From: Komagataeibacter xylinus NBRC 15237
Lineage (GTDB): Bacteria; Pseudomonadota; Alphaproteobacteria; Acetobacterales; Acetobacteraceae
DNA: 64,000 bases
Assembly: GCF_001571345.1 (NCBI RefSeq)
Contig: NZ_BCTP01000005.1
Location: 62,001-126,000, forward strand
Direction: 5' to 3'
The notes under the pieces: generated by a model
Database searches by the model: none
The model's input: only the letters and a program-made list of their open reading frames with translations
What the model was told of the DNA's origin: nothing
Translations under genes and position numbers: made by a program
In this document: positions 29,834 to 38,657 of the stretch, piece by piece
How the letters are laid out: every line of letters starts with the position of its first letter
How positions within the stretch are numbered: the first letter of the stretch is position 1

Positions 29834-31201
29834 ATGAACACCGACACAGAGACCGACCAGCCCGCCTCCGCCGCGCCCCTGTCAACCGCTGTTATTCTGG
29901 CGGCAGGGCGCGGCACGCGCATGAAATCGGAGCGGCCAAAGGTCATGCATCCGCTCGCGGGCCAGCCCATGCTGCGCTACCTGATTGATAATGCGGCCGA
30001 AGTGTTTGACCGTATTATTGTCGTCGCCGGGCCGGGCATGGACGATGTGGCGGCCCTTGCCGCCCCGCACACGGTCGTTGTGCAGCACGATCGCCTGGGC
30101 ACGGGCCATGCCGCCCGTCAGGCCGAGGCCACCTTTGGCACCGGTGATGTCGCGGTGCTGTATGGCGATAACCCGCTGATCACGCCGGGCACCATGCGTG
30201 CCCTGCTGGCCCAGCGCCGCAGCGATGACACGGGCCTTGCCCTGCTGGCCATGGAGCCCGCCGATCCCGCGCGCTATGGCCGTGTGGTCACGCGCGACGG
30301 GCTGGTGCAGCGGATCGTGGAATGGGCGGATGCAACACCTGCCGAGCGCGCCATCGGCCTGTGCAACGCGGGCGTGCTGTGCGCCGCGGCCGCCGATTTC
30401 CGCCGCTGGCTGGCCGAGATTGATAACGACAACGCGCAGGGTGAATACTATCTGGGCGATGTGGTGGCGCGTGCCGCGGCCGAAGGGCGCAGCGTGCGCG
30501 CTGTCGTGGCCCCCGAGGATGAACTGCGCGGCATCAATTCCCGCGCCGAACTCGCTCAGGCCGAAGCCTGCGTGCAGGCCCGCCTGCGCCTTGCCGCCAT
30601 GGCGGGCGGCACGACCCTCGTGGCACCCGATACCGTGTTCCTGTGCGCCGATACGGTGTTCGAGCCTGATACGGTCGTCCACCCCCATGTGGTGTTCGGG
30701 CCGGGGGTGCATGTCAGGCGCGGCACGGAAATCCATGCCTTCTCGCACATCGAGGGGGCAACGGTCGGCCCCGATGCCCAGATCGGCCCCTATGCCCGCC
30801 TGCGGCCGGGCACCGATGTGGGGCAGGGCGCGCGCGTGGGCAACTTCGTCGAACTCAAGGCCACCACGCTCGGCGCGGGCGCCAAGGCCAACCACCTGAC
30901 CTATCTGGGCAATACCACCGTGGGGGCGAAGGCCAATATCGGCGCGGGCACCATTACGTGCAATTATGATGGCGTGTTCAAGCACCGCACGGAAATCGGG
31001 GCCGAAAGCTTTATCGGGTCGGATTCGGTGCTTGTCGCCCCCGTGCGGTTGGGTAAAGGGGTGATTACGGCAGCAGGCAGCGTGATTACGCATGACGTGC
31101 CCGATGATGCCCTGGCCGTTGGCCGGGCGCGGCAGGCGAACAAGGCGGGCTATGCCCGTGCGTTCCGCCAGCGGCTGAAGAACAGGAAGGAACAGGGCTG
31201 A
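29834..31201 (+). CDS. glmU: Bifunctional GlcNAc-1-P uridyltransferase / GlcN-1-P acetyltransferase
   Basis: This encodes about 455 residues for the last two steps to UDP-GlcNAc, the precursor of peptidoglycan and LPS. The N-terminal pyrophosphorylase domain has LAAGRGTRM (22-30) and the downstream RPKVMHPLAG. The C-terminal left-handed beta-helix (from about residue 270) has many hexapeptide turns, the catalytic-histidine region NFVELKATTLGAGAKANHLTY and CNYDG. ATG 29834 matches the usual N-terminal length; ATG 29753 would add 27 residues, and neither has a clear ribosome site. The stop overlaps the glmS start by one base (TGATG), so both hexosamine steps are coupled. Confidence 0.95.
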   Translation: MNTDTETDQPASAAPLSTAVILAAGRGTRMKSERPKVMHPLAGQPMLRYLIDNAAEVFDRIIVVAGPGMDDVAALAAPHTVVVQHDRLGTGHAARQAEATFGTGDVAVLYGDNPLITPGTMRALLAQRRSDDTGLALLAMEPADPARYGRVVTRDGLVQRIVEWADATPAERAIGLCNAGVLCAAAADFRRWLAEIDNDNAQGEYYLGDVVARAAAEGRSVRAVVAPEDELRGINSRAELAQAEACVQARLRLAAMAGGTTLVAPDTVFLCADTVFEPDTVVHPHVVFGPGVHVRRGTEIHAFSHIEGATVGPDAQIGPYARLRPGTDVGQGARVGNFVELKATTLGAGAKANHLTYLGNTTVGAKANIGAGTITCNYDGVFKHRTEIGAESFIGSDSVLVAPVRLGKGVITAAGSVITHDVPDDALAVGRARQANKAGYARAFRQRLKNRKEQG

Positions 31202-33024
31202 TGTGTGGCATTGTAGGGGTTGTGGGCAGCAATCAGGCCACGCCGGTCATTCTCGATGCCCTGCGGCGGCTGGAATATCGGGGCTATGATTCCGCCGGTA
31301 TCGCAACGCTTGAGCACGGCCATGTCGAGCGCCGCCGGGCGGCAGGCAAGCTCGACCATCTTGCCTCGCTGCTCGCGCGCGTGCCGCTGCCGGGTGTGAC
31401 CGGCATAGGCCACACGCGCTGGGCCACCCATGGCGCGCCCACCGAGAACAATGCCCACCCGCATGGCACGGAGCGCGTGTCGGTGGTGCATAACGGCATT
31501 ATCGAAAACTTTGAGGAACTGCGCCGCGAGCTTGAGGCGGCAGGCCAGGTCTTCTCGACCGATACCGATAGCGAGACCATCGCCCAACTGGTTGACTACC
31601 ACCTGCAGCGTGGCCTCTCCCCGCGTGAGGCTGCGCATGAATGCCTCAGGCGGCTGGAAGGCGCCTATGCGCTGGCCATGATCTTTGCCGGCCATGACGA
31701 CATGGTCATCGGCGCACGGCATGGCGCGCCGCTGGTGGTGGGCTTTGGCGATAACGAGATGTTCCTCGGCTCCGACAGCCTGGCCCTGGCGCCGCTCACC
31801 CGCCGCATCGCCTATCTCGATGATGGCGACTGGACGGTGATCACACCCGCTGGCGCCACGTTCTTTGACATGGCGGGCAACCCGGTCGAACGCCCGGTCA
31901 GGATGACGGCGCTGATCGCGGCCTCGGTCGGCAAGGATGGCTACCGGCATTACATGGAGAAGGAACTGCACGAGCACCCGGTGGTGATTGGCCAGACGCT
32001 CCAGCGCCTGATCGACCCCGCCACCCGCCGTGTGGTGATGCCTGACCTGCCGTTTGACCTCGCCGCCATTCCCCGCGCCGTGATTACCGCCTGCGGCTCG
32101 GCCTTTTATGCGGGCATGATCGGGCGCTACTGGATCGAGCAGTATGCCCGCCTGCCAGTCGATATCGACGTGGCGAGCGAGATGCGTTACCGCAACCCGC
32201 CGCTGGCCAATGGTGGGCTGGGGCTGCTCATCTCGCAGTCGGGCGAGACGGCGGATACGCTGGCCGCCCTGCGGGGCATGCGGGCGGCGGGGCAGCATAT
32301 CGTCTCGGTGCTCAATGTGGAGCAGAGCACCATGGCGCGCGAAAGCGATGCCGTGCTCGGCACCGTGGCGGGCCCTGAAATCTCGGTGGCCAGCACCAAG
32401 GCGTTTACAGCCCAGCTTTCGGTGCTGGCGTGCCTGACCATCGCCTTCGCCCGCGCGCGCGCCGCGATTGACGCGGCACAGGAAGAACGCATGGTGACCA
32501 GCCTGCTCGACCTGCCAAGCAAGGCCACCGAGGTGTTCGAGCGCCATGACGAGATCCGCCGCATGGCCGCCATTGTGGCGGGCGCGCGTGATGTGCTGTA
32601 TCTGGGCCGCGGGGCCATGTTCCCCGTAGCGCTTGAAGGGGCGCTCAAGCTCAAGGAAATCACGTACATCCACGCCGAGGCCTATGCCGCGGGCGAGATG
32701 AAGCATGGCCCCATATCGCTGATCGACAGCACCGTGCCGGTCGTGGCCACCGTGCCGTCGGGGCCTCTGTTTGAAAAAACGCTGTCCAACCTGCAGGAAG
32801 CCAAGGCCCGTGGCGGCCGCCTGCTGGTGTTTACCGACATGGCGGGCGCGCCCCGCCTGCGCGAGATTGCGGAATGCGTGGTGGCGATCCCGACGGTGGA
32901 TGAGTTTGTGGCCCCCATCCTGCAGACCATTCCGGTGCAGATCCTGGCCTATGAGGTGGCGCTGATCAAAGGCACGGATGTGGACCAGCCGCGCAATCTG
33001 GCCAAATCCGTTACTGTTGAATAG
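31201..33024 (+). CDS. glmS: Glutamine-fructose-6-phosphate aminotransferase (isomerizing)
   Basis: This encodes a 607-residue enzyme making glucosamine-6-phosphate from fructose-6-phosphate and glutamine, the first committed step of amino-sugar synthesis. C2 of MCGIVG is the Ntn nucleophile once Met is removed. The glutaminase half includes RWATHGAPTENNAHPH. Two SIS domains follow, with SQSGETADTL and STKAFTAQL. The C terminus ends with the conserved DVDQPRNLAKSVTVE. No glmS ribozyme precedes it, since the start overlaps the glmU stop. Confidence 0.97.
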   Translation: MCGIVGVVGSNQATPVILDALRRLEYRGYDSAGIATLEHGHVERRRAAGKLDHLASLLARVPLPGVTGIGHTRWATHGAPTENNAHPHGTERVSVVHNGIIENFEELRRELEAAGQVFSTDTDSETIAQLVDYHLQRGLSPREAAHECLRRLEGAYALAMIFAGHDDMVIGARHGAPLVVGFGDNEMFLGSDSLALAPLTRRIAYLDDGDWTVITPAGATFFDMAGNPVERPVRMTALIAASVGKDGYRHYMEKELHEHPVVIGQTLQRLIDPATRRVVMPDLPFDLAAIPRAVITACGSAFYAGMIGRYWIEQYARLPVDIDVASEMRYRNPPLANGGLGLLISQSGETADTLAALRGMRAAGQHIVSVLNVEQSTMARESDAVLGTVAGPEISVASTKAFTAQLSVLACLTIAFARARAAIDAAQEERMVTSLLDLPSKATEVFERHDEIRRMAAIVAGARDVLYLGRGAMFPVALEGALKLKEITYIHAEAYAAGEMKHGPISLIDSTVPVVATVPSGPLFEKTLSNLQEAKARGGRLLVFTDMAGAPRLREIAECVVAIPTVDEFVAPILQTIPVQILAYEVALIKGTDVDQPRNLAKSVTVE

Positions 33025-33092
33025 ACACGCGCAGGCACGCTGGCACACTCGCCGCCAGCACGACTGAACCAGCACAGGGGCACGGCAGGCAC

Positions 33093-34088
33093 ATGACAGC
33101 ACCAACGGCATTCCCCCACGGTCCGGGTCCGCGCGTTCTGGTGCGCGGTGCCGGGGTTTCGGGGCTGACGGCGGCGGTGACCCTGGCCGAACGGGGCGCG
33201 CGGGTGGTGGTGCATGAATGTGGCCCGCGCGTAGGCTGGGGCGCCTCATGGAAGGCAGGCGGCATGCTGGCCCCGTGGTGCGAGGCCGAATCTGCAACGC
33301 CAGAGGTCACCGCCCAGTCCCTCGCCTCGCTCGACTGGTGGGATGCGCACGTGCCCGGCGTGGACCGCAACGGCACGCTGGTGCTCGCGCCTGCGCGCGA
33401 CGTGCGCGAGATCATGCGCTTTGGCCGCCGCACCTCACATTACGAGACCATTGGCGAGGCCGAGATCACGCAGCTTGAGCCGGACCTGGCCGATCGCTTC
33501 TCGCGTGCGCTGTTCTTTGCGGGCGAGGGCCACGTCAACCCGCGTGATGCGCTGGCGGTCCTGGCCGCGCGCGTGGTCGAGCTGGGGGGTGAAATCCGGT
33601 TCAACGTGCCGGTGGATGAACAGCCTGCGGGCTTTGATTGGGTAGTGGACTGCACCGGCATCGCCGCCCGCGACGAGTTGACCGATATGCGCGGGGTGCG
33701 CGGCGAGATGCTGTTGCTGCGCTGCCCGGATGTAACGCTGCGCCGCCCGGTGCGCATGTTGCATCCACGCATTCCCATTTACATCGTGCCGCGTGCCGAC
33801 CATGTGTACATGGTGGGGGCCACCATGATCGAGAGCGAGAACGCAGGCCCGATGACCCTGCGCTCGATGGTGGAAATGCTGGGCGCGGTCTATGCCCTGC
33901 ACCCCGCCTTTGGCGAGGCCGAGATTCTCGAAACCGGCACCGGCCTGCGCCCCTCCTACCCAGACAACATGCCCGCCGTGCGCCACGAGGGGCGGCGCAT
34001 CCATATCAACGGCATGTATCGCCACGGCTTCCTGCTCTCGCCCGTGCGGGCGGCGGAGGCGGCCGATATCGTGTTCGGCGCGGCGTGA
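33093..34088 (+). CDS. thiO: FAD-dependent glycine oxidase ThiO-like
   Basis: This encodes a 331-residue DAO-family flavoprotein. The FAD-binding Rossmann motif is near the N terminus (VRGAGVSGLTAAVTLAERGARVVVHE). The substrate domain includes GWGASWKAGGMLAPWCE and the C-terminal RPSYPDNMPAV and NGMYRHGFLLSPV blocks typical of ThiO. In thiamine synthesis it oxidises glycine to dehydroglycine for the thiazole ring. The context supports this strongly, since thiS follows 21 bases downstream and then thiG and thiE. The 68-base gap after glmS is too short for a full TPP riboswitch. Confidence 0.88.
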   Translation: MTAPTAFPHGPGPRVLVRGAGVSGLTAAVTLAERGARVVVHECGPRVGWGASWKAGGMLAPWCEAESATPEVTAQSLASLDWWDAHVPGVDRNGTLVLAPARDVREIMRFGRRTSHYETIGEAEITQLEPDLADRFSRALFFAGEGHVNPRDALAVLAARVVELGGEIRFNVPVDEQPAGFDWVVDCTGIAARDELTDMRGVRGEMLLLRCPDVTLRRPVRMLHPRIPIYIVPRADHVYMVGATMIESENAGPMTLRSMVEMLGAVYALHPAFGEAEILETGTGLRPSYPDNMPAVRHEGRRIHINGMYRHGFLLSPVRAAEAADIVFGAA

Positions 34089-34109
34089 GCAGCCCTACAG
34101 GAGCGTTCC

Positions 34110-34310
34110 ATGCAGATAACGGTAAATGGCGAACGCCACGACGTGCAGGCCACAACCCTGAGCGCCCTGCTTGCCGAGATGGGCTATGACGCCACCACCC
34201 GCATCGCCACGGCGGTGGATGGCTGCTTTGTCGCGGCCAGTAAGCGTCCGGCCCTTGCGCTGCACGCGGGCGCGCAGGTGGAAATTCTGGCCCCCATGCA
34301 GGGAGGATAA
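34110..34310 (+). CDS. thiS: Sulfur carrier protein ThiS
   Basis: This encodes a 66-residue ubiquitin-fold protein ending in Gly-Gly. The C terminus is adenylated by ThiF and becomes a thiocarboxylate that donates sulfur to the thiazole. The N-terminal MQITVNGE strand, [11 protein letters not shown] and the PMQGG end are typical. AGGAGC precedes the start. The stop overlaps the thiG start (TAATG). Confidence 0.95.
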   Translation: MQITVNGERHDVQATTLSALLAEMGYDATTRIATAVDGCFVAASKRPALALHAGAQVEILAPMQGG

Positions 34311-35086
34311 TGGCAATGACCCTTTTTTATGGCACCGAACTCGCCTCGCGCCTGATGCTGGGCACGGCGCAGTATCCCTCGCCTGAAATCCTGGCGGATG
34401 CCGTGCGCCGGGCCGGGGCCGGGGTGGTGACCGTATCGCTGCGGCGCGAGGCGGCAGGCGCGCGCGCGGGCCAGGCGTTCTGGGAACTGATCCGCGGGCT
34501 TGACGTGCCCGTGCTGCCCAACACGGCGGGCTGCCACACCGTGCGCGAGGCCGTGACCACGGCGCAGATGGCGCGCGAGGTATTCGGCACCGACTGGATC
34601 AAGCTCGAGGTGATTGGCGAATCCGACACATTGCAGCCCGACATGTTCGCCCTTGTCGAAGCAGCACGAATCCTGACCGAGGACGGCTTCAAGGTCTTCC
34701 CCTACATGACCGAGGATCTGGTGGGGGCCGAGCGCCTGCTGCGCGCGGGCTGCGAGGTGCTGATGCCCTGGGGTGCCCCGATCGGTTCGGGCAAGGGGCT
34801 GAACAACCTGTTTGGCCTGCGCGCGCTGCGCGCGCACTTCCCCGACGTGCCGATGGTGGTGGATGCAGGCATTGGCGTGCCCTCGCATGCCGCACAGGCC
34901 ATGGAACTGGGCTATGACGCGGTGCTGATCAACACGGCGGTGGCCAAGGCGGGCGATCCGGCTGAAATGGCGCGCGCCTTCGCCATGGCGGTCGAGGCCG
35001 GGCGCATGGCCTATATTGCCGACCCGATGGAGGAACGCGACATGGCCGTGCCTTCCACGCCCGTTATCGGGCAGGCGGTGCTATGA
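34310..35086 (+). CDS. thiG: Thiazole synthase ThiG
   Basis: This encodes a 258-residue TIM-barrel enzyme that assembles thiazole phosphate from DXP, dehydroglycine and ThiS thiocarboxylate. Family blocks include [12 protein letters not shown] at the start, [12 protein letters not shown], the active lysine in WIKLEVIGE and [12 protein letters not shown]. The start overlaps the thiS stop, and a second ATG two codons on is possible. The stop overlaps thiE by 4 bases. Confidence 0.95.
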   Translation: MAMTLFYGTELASRLMLGTAQYPSPEILADAVRRAGAGVVTVSLRREAAGARAGQAFWELIRGLDVPVLPNTAGCHTVREAVTTAQMAREVFGTDWIKLEVIGESDTLQPDMFALVEAARILTEDGFKVFPYMTEDLVGAERLLRAGCEVLMPWGAPIGSGKGLNNLFGLRALRAHFPDVPMVVDAGIGVPSHAAQAMELGYDAVLINTAVAKAGDPAEMARAFAMAVEAGRMAYIADPMEERDMAVPSTPVIGQAVL

Positions 35087-35706
35087 GCGCCGCACCGCTG
35101 CCCTCGCGCATTTACCCGGTTGTTGATGAAGCCCGCTGGGTGGGCCAGCTTGGCCAGGCAGGTGCGAAGCTGATCCAGTTGCGCCTCAAGGATATGGCCC
35201 CCGAGGCCCTGCTGCGCGAAATCCGCGCAGGTATGGCGCAGGCACGCCAGCATGGCGTGTGCCTCGTGCTCAATGATTACTGGCGCATCGCGATTGATGA
35301 GGGGGTGGATTACATCCATCTCGGGCAGGAAGACCTTGATACGGCAGACCTGCCCGCCATCCGTGCGGCCGGGATCAGGCTGGGTGTCAGCACCCATAGC
35401 GAGGCGGAACTCGAGCGCGCGCTCTCTATCAGGCCTGATTACGTGGCCCTTGGCCCGGTCTGGCCCACCAGGCTGAAAAAGATGCCATGGGGGCCGCAGG
35501 GCACGGCAAAACTGACGGCGTGGAAGCAGCGCATCGGTGATCTGCCGCTCGTGGCGATTGGCGGCATTACGCTCGAGCGCGCGCCCTCATGCATTGCGGC
35601 GGGAGCGGACTGTGTCTCGGCAGTGTCGGATTTCATTCGCATGCCTGACCCGGCGGGGCAGGTAAAGGCCTGGCTTGCCGCGACCCGCACGCGACAGCCC
35701 TTGTGA
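35083..35706 (+). CDS. thiE: Thiamine-phosphate synthase ThiE
   Basis: This encodes a 207-residue TIM-barrel enzyme joining HMP pyrophosphate and thiazole phosphate into thiamine phosphate. [42 protein letters not shown] and the phosphate-binding VAIGGIT fit the family. It is the last gene of the coupled thiOSGE run; thiC is not in the window. The 226 bases that follow show no gene. Confidence 0.92.
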   Translation: MSAAPLPSRIYPVVDEARWVGQLGQAGAKLIQLRLKDMAPEALLREIRAGMAQARQHGVCLVLNDYWRIAIDEGVDYIHLGQEDLDTADLPAIRAAGIRLGVSTHSEAELERALSIRPDYVALGPVWPTRLKKMPWGPQGTAKLTAWKQRIGDLPLVAIGGITLERAPSCIAAGADCVSAVSDFIRMPDPAGQVKAWLAATRTRQPL

Positions 35707-35932
35707 AAAAGTGGAACATAATGTGATCGCTGTTGTGTTGTTCATGCAACGCTTCTGTGGCATTATTGGTACTGGCGCTTCTGGTCCTTGAAGGAACACC
35801 TCTTGCGGCCAGATATTGAGTTCACCACGCCGGATTCTGCAGTACCGATACGCAATGAACATAATCTGTTCATGGTCGGTCGCTAGGGTTGGCCTATTAT
35901 ATATTGATGTGGCCGGAAGGCGGGGATTTTGA

Positions 35933-38554
35933 ATGGAGATAGCGGGTCTGGCAGCAATCTTGATGGCGATTGCCGTGCTGCTTGTCGTGGTCAGCGCGGT
36001 CCAGCCGCTTGCCCGCCGCCTCGAACTGTCCGAGACCGTGCTGCTTGCCATCGTGGGCATCGTGATCGGCGGTGCGGCCGATCTCGTGCTGCGCAACAGC
36101 CATCTGGAAATATTCAATGGCGCTGCGGAAACGCTGCTGGATTTTCCGCTTAACAGCGAAGCGTTCCTGCTCATCTTCCTGCCCATACTGGTGTTTCAGG
36201 GCGCACTTGGCATTGATGTGCGCAGGCTGGCGCATGAAACCGCCACCGTGCTTCTGCTGGCCGTAGTGGCGGTTGCCGTGTCCACCGCCGCCATCGGTTT
36301 CGCGCTTTATCCGCTGGCGGGCATGCCGCTTGCGGTATGCCTGCTGCTCGGCTCCATCGTGGCCACGACCGACCCGTCGGCGGTGGCGGGCATCTTCAAG
36401 GAAATCGGGGCGGCAAGCCGCCTGACCCGCCTGGTGGAGGGCGAGGCGCTGCTCAATGACGCGGCGGCCATTTCCATCTTCACCATCCTGCTCGGCTCGA
36501 TTACGTCGCACCACAAGATCATGCTGGGCGGGGCGGTGCTGGAGTTCCTGGTCTCGTTCATTGGCGCGCTCATCATTGGCATCTTGTTCGGGCGGCTGGT
36601 GCTCATGATGATCCCGGCCCTGGGCGCCGCTCCCGCGGCCGAGGTCACGCTGACGGTGGCGCTGCCCTACCTGTCCTATATCGTATGTGATGAATTCCTT
36701 GGTTTTTCGGGCGTGGTGGCCACGGCGGCCTCGGGGCTGACCATCTCCATCTATGGCCCGTCCACCTTCCGGCCCCAGACCTGGCGCTTCCTCAACGAGT
36801 TGTGGCAGCAGCTTGTGTTCTGGGCGGGGTCGCTGGTGTTCGTGTTGGCATCGATGCTCGTGCCGCGCCTGCTGGTGGGCATGACGAAGTGGGACTGCGT
36901 GCTGATCCTTGTGGCTGCCGGTGCCGGACTGCTCGCGCGCGGGGCGGTGGTGTTTGGCATGCTGCCTGTTCTTGCCGCCACCAAGCTCTCGCCGCCGGTG
37001 CCCACGCCGTTCAAGGTGACGATGGTGTGGGGCGGCCTGCGCGGGGCGATTACGCTGGCGCTGGCGCTGGCCGTGACGGAAAACGAGCATGTCTCGAGCA
37101 GCATCGCGCACTTCATCGGCATTATCGCCACGGGGTTCGTGCTGATCACGCTGTTCGTCAACGGGCTGTCGCTGCGCTACCTCGTGCTGTTCCTCAAGCT
37201 TGACCAGTTGCCGCTGATCGATCAGGCACTGCGCCACCAGATCCTGGCCATCGGCCTTGGCGAAGTGCGTGACCAGACGCGCGACGTGGCGGGCGAGCTT
37301 GGCTTTTCGCCCAACGTGACCAGCACGGTGGTCGATGTGCTCGACCGGCGCGTCCATTCCGAGGAGCAGGCCAATACGTTCGATACCGCACTCGGCGACC
37401 GCCAGCGCGTGACGCTGGCACTGATCGTGGTCGCCAACCGCGAGCGTTCCATCCTGCTCGACCTGTTCCGCATTCAGGGCCTGTCGCGCCGGGTGATGGA
37501 AACATTGCTGCGCTCGGCCGAGGCCATGGTGGATGGCGCGCGCCTCGAAGGCCGCTTTGGCTATGTGCGCGCCTTGCGGCGCAGGCTGCGGCCCTCGCTG
37601 CGCTTTCGCGTGGCGCAGTTCATCCACCATCGCTTCAATTTCGACACCCCCCTCATGTACTGCATGATGGAGCGTTTCGAGATGCTGATGATCGGCTATT
37701 TCGTCTCGCTGTCGCTCACGCGCTTCATGCGCCAGCGCATGGAGCCGACGCTTGGCGTGCGTATCAGCGAGATCGTGGGCGAGGTGCTTGGCCGGCAGTG
37801 CAAGCTGCTTGATGAGGCGCTACAGACCCTGCGGCTGCATTATCATGGGTATTCCGAGGCGCTGGAAAACCGGATGCTGCGCCAGATCGCGCTCAGGCTT
37901 GAAGAGGAAAAATACGATACCCTGATGTCGGAATCGCTGCTGAGCGAGGAACTGCACCGTGAACTGCACCGCGATGTGGAACACCGCCGCGAGCAGCTTG
38001 ATTTCCGGCTCAAGTTCAACATCCGCGCGGGTATTGAAAGTCGTATCCACAATTTCCCTCTCTTCGAGGGCGTGGCCGATGGCGTGCTGCATGACATTGC
38101 CATGAAGATGTCGATCCATTTCTCCACGCCCGGCGAGCGGCTGTACCGCAAGGGGCAGAAGGTGCGCACGGTCTATTTCATCAGCGCGGGCCTTGCCGAG
38201 ACGCATTACCCCAAGCATGACGTGCGCTTCGGGGCCGGGGCCGTGCTTGGCGGCGAGGAAGCGCTGAAGGACGGGCGCGTGGCGGCGACCAGCCGGTCGT
38301 TGCAGTTCGGGCATTTCATGACCATGAGCGCGCGCGACTTTCGCAAGCTGGTCGAGGATTATCCCCATATCGGTGAAAATCTCGAGCGCCTGTTACAGGC
38401 CCGCGCCAAGGGCGAATTGCCCGATGCCCAGCTTCTGCCCGGCGATGGCGCGGAAATGGCGGGCCGCGCGCCCTCCTATGATGCAATCGATCTTGCCACC
38501 GCCCCGGTGACACAGGCCATACCGGTGCGTCAGAGCGACGCAGGCAACGCCTGA
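35933..38554 (+). CDS. CPA1 Na+/H+ antiporter with long cytoplasmic tail and CRP-like domain
   Basis: This encodes 873 residues. Residues 1-430 form a CPA1 sodium/proton exchanger with about twelve helices and the ion-binding motifs ATTDPSA (D147) and EGEALLND (D176). The middle part (about 440-690) is charged and helical, similar to the regulatory tail of plant SOS1-type and some bacterial exchangers. Residues about 700-800 look like a cyclic-nucleotide-binding beta-roll: FPLFEGVADGVLHDIAMKM, PGERLYRKGQKVRTVYFISAGLAE and GAVLGGEEAL. The arginine normally needed for cAMP phosphate contact is not evident in that last block, so nucleotide binding is uncertain. GGGGA precedes ATG 35933. The likely job is pH or Na+ homeostasis, which would suit an acid-producing organism. 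Confidence 0.85.
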   Translation: MEIAGLAAILMAIAVLLVVVSAVQPLARRLELSETVLLAIVGIVIGGAADLVLRNSHLEIFNGAAETLLDFPLNSEAFLLIFLPILVFQGALGIDVRRLAHETATVLLLAVVAVAVSTAAIGFALYPLAGMPLAVCLLLGSIVATTDPSAVAGIFKEIGAASRLTRLVEGEALLNDAAAISIFTILLGSITSHHKIMLGGAVLEFLVSFIGALIIGILFGRLVLMMIPALGAAPAAEVTLTVALPYLSYIVCDEFLGFSGVVATAASGLTISIYGPSTFRPQTWRFLNELWQQLVFWAGSLVFVLASMLVPRLLVGMTKWDCVLILVAAGAGLLARGAVVFGMLPVLAATKLSPPVPTPFKVTMVWGGLRGAITLALALAVTENEHVSSSIAHFIGIIATGFVLITLFVNGLSLRYLVLFLKLDQLPLIDQALRHQILAIGLGEVRDQTRDVAGELGFSPNVTSTVVDVLDRRVHSEEQANTFDTALGDRQRVTLALIVVANRERSILLDLFRIQGLSRRVMETLLRSAEAMVDGARLEGRFGYVRALRRRLRPSLRFRVAQFIHHRFNFDTPLMYCMMERFEMLMIGYFVSLSLTRFMRQRMEPTLGVRISEIVGEVLGRQCKLLDEALQTLRLHYHGYSEALENRMLRQIALRLEEEKYDTLMSESLLSEELHRELHRDVEHRREQLDFRLKFNIRAGIESRIHNFPLFEGVADGVLHDIAMKMSIHFSTPGERLYRKGQKVRTVYFISAGLAETHYPKHDVRFGAGAVLGGEEALKDGRVAATSRSLQFGHFMTMSARDFRKLVEDYPHIGENLERLLQARAKGELPDAQLLPGDGAEMAGRAPSYDAIDLATAPVTQAIPVRQSDAGNA

Positions 38555-38571
38555 AGCCGCAGGAAACAGAC

Positions 38572-38652
38572 AAAAATTTTTGGTGAAGCTTTTTTCAGAA
38601 AGCTTCTAAGAACGCCGCTTTTTTAAAAAAAGGTGGCGCCTAGAAGCTTTTG
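38572..38652. repeat. Dispersed two-hairpin repeat, forward orientation
   Basis: TTTTTGGTGAAGCTTTTTTC, then AAGCTTC, then the GCCGC...GGTGGC hairpin and a final GAAGCTTTTGG. It lies between the convergent antiporter and DUF4175 genes, in terminator position for both. Confidence 0.75.
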
Positions 38653-38657
38653 GTTGC

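Noticed and set aside
31150-31210. glmS ribozyme
   Set aside because: glmS starts on the glmU stop codon; there is no leader in which the ribozyme could lie.
33025-33092. TPP riboswitch before thiO
   Set aside because: The gap is only 68 bases and shows none of the conserved CUGAGA-type elements.
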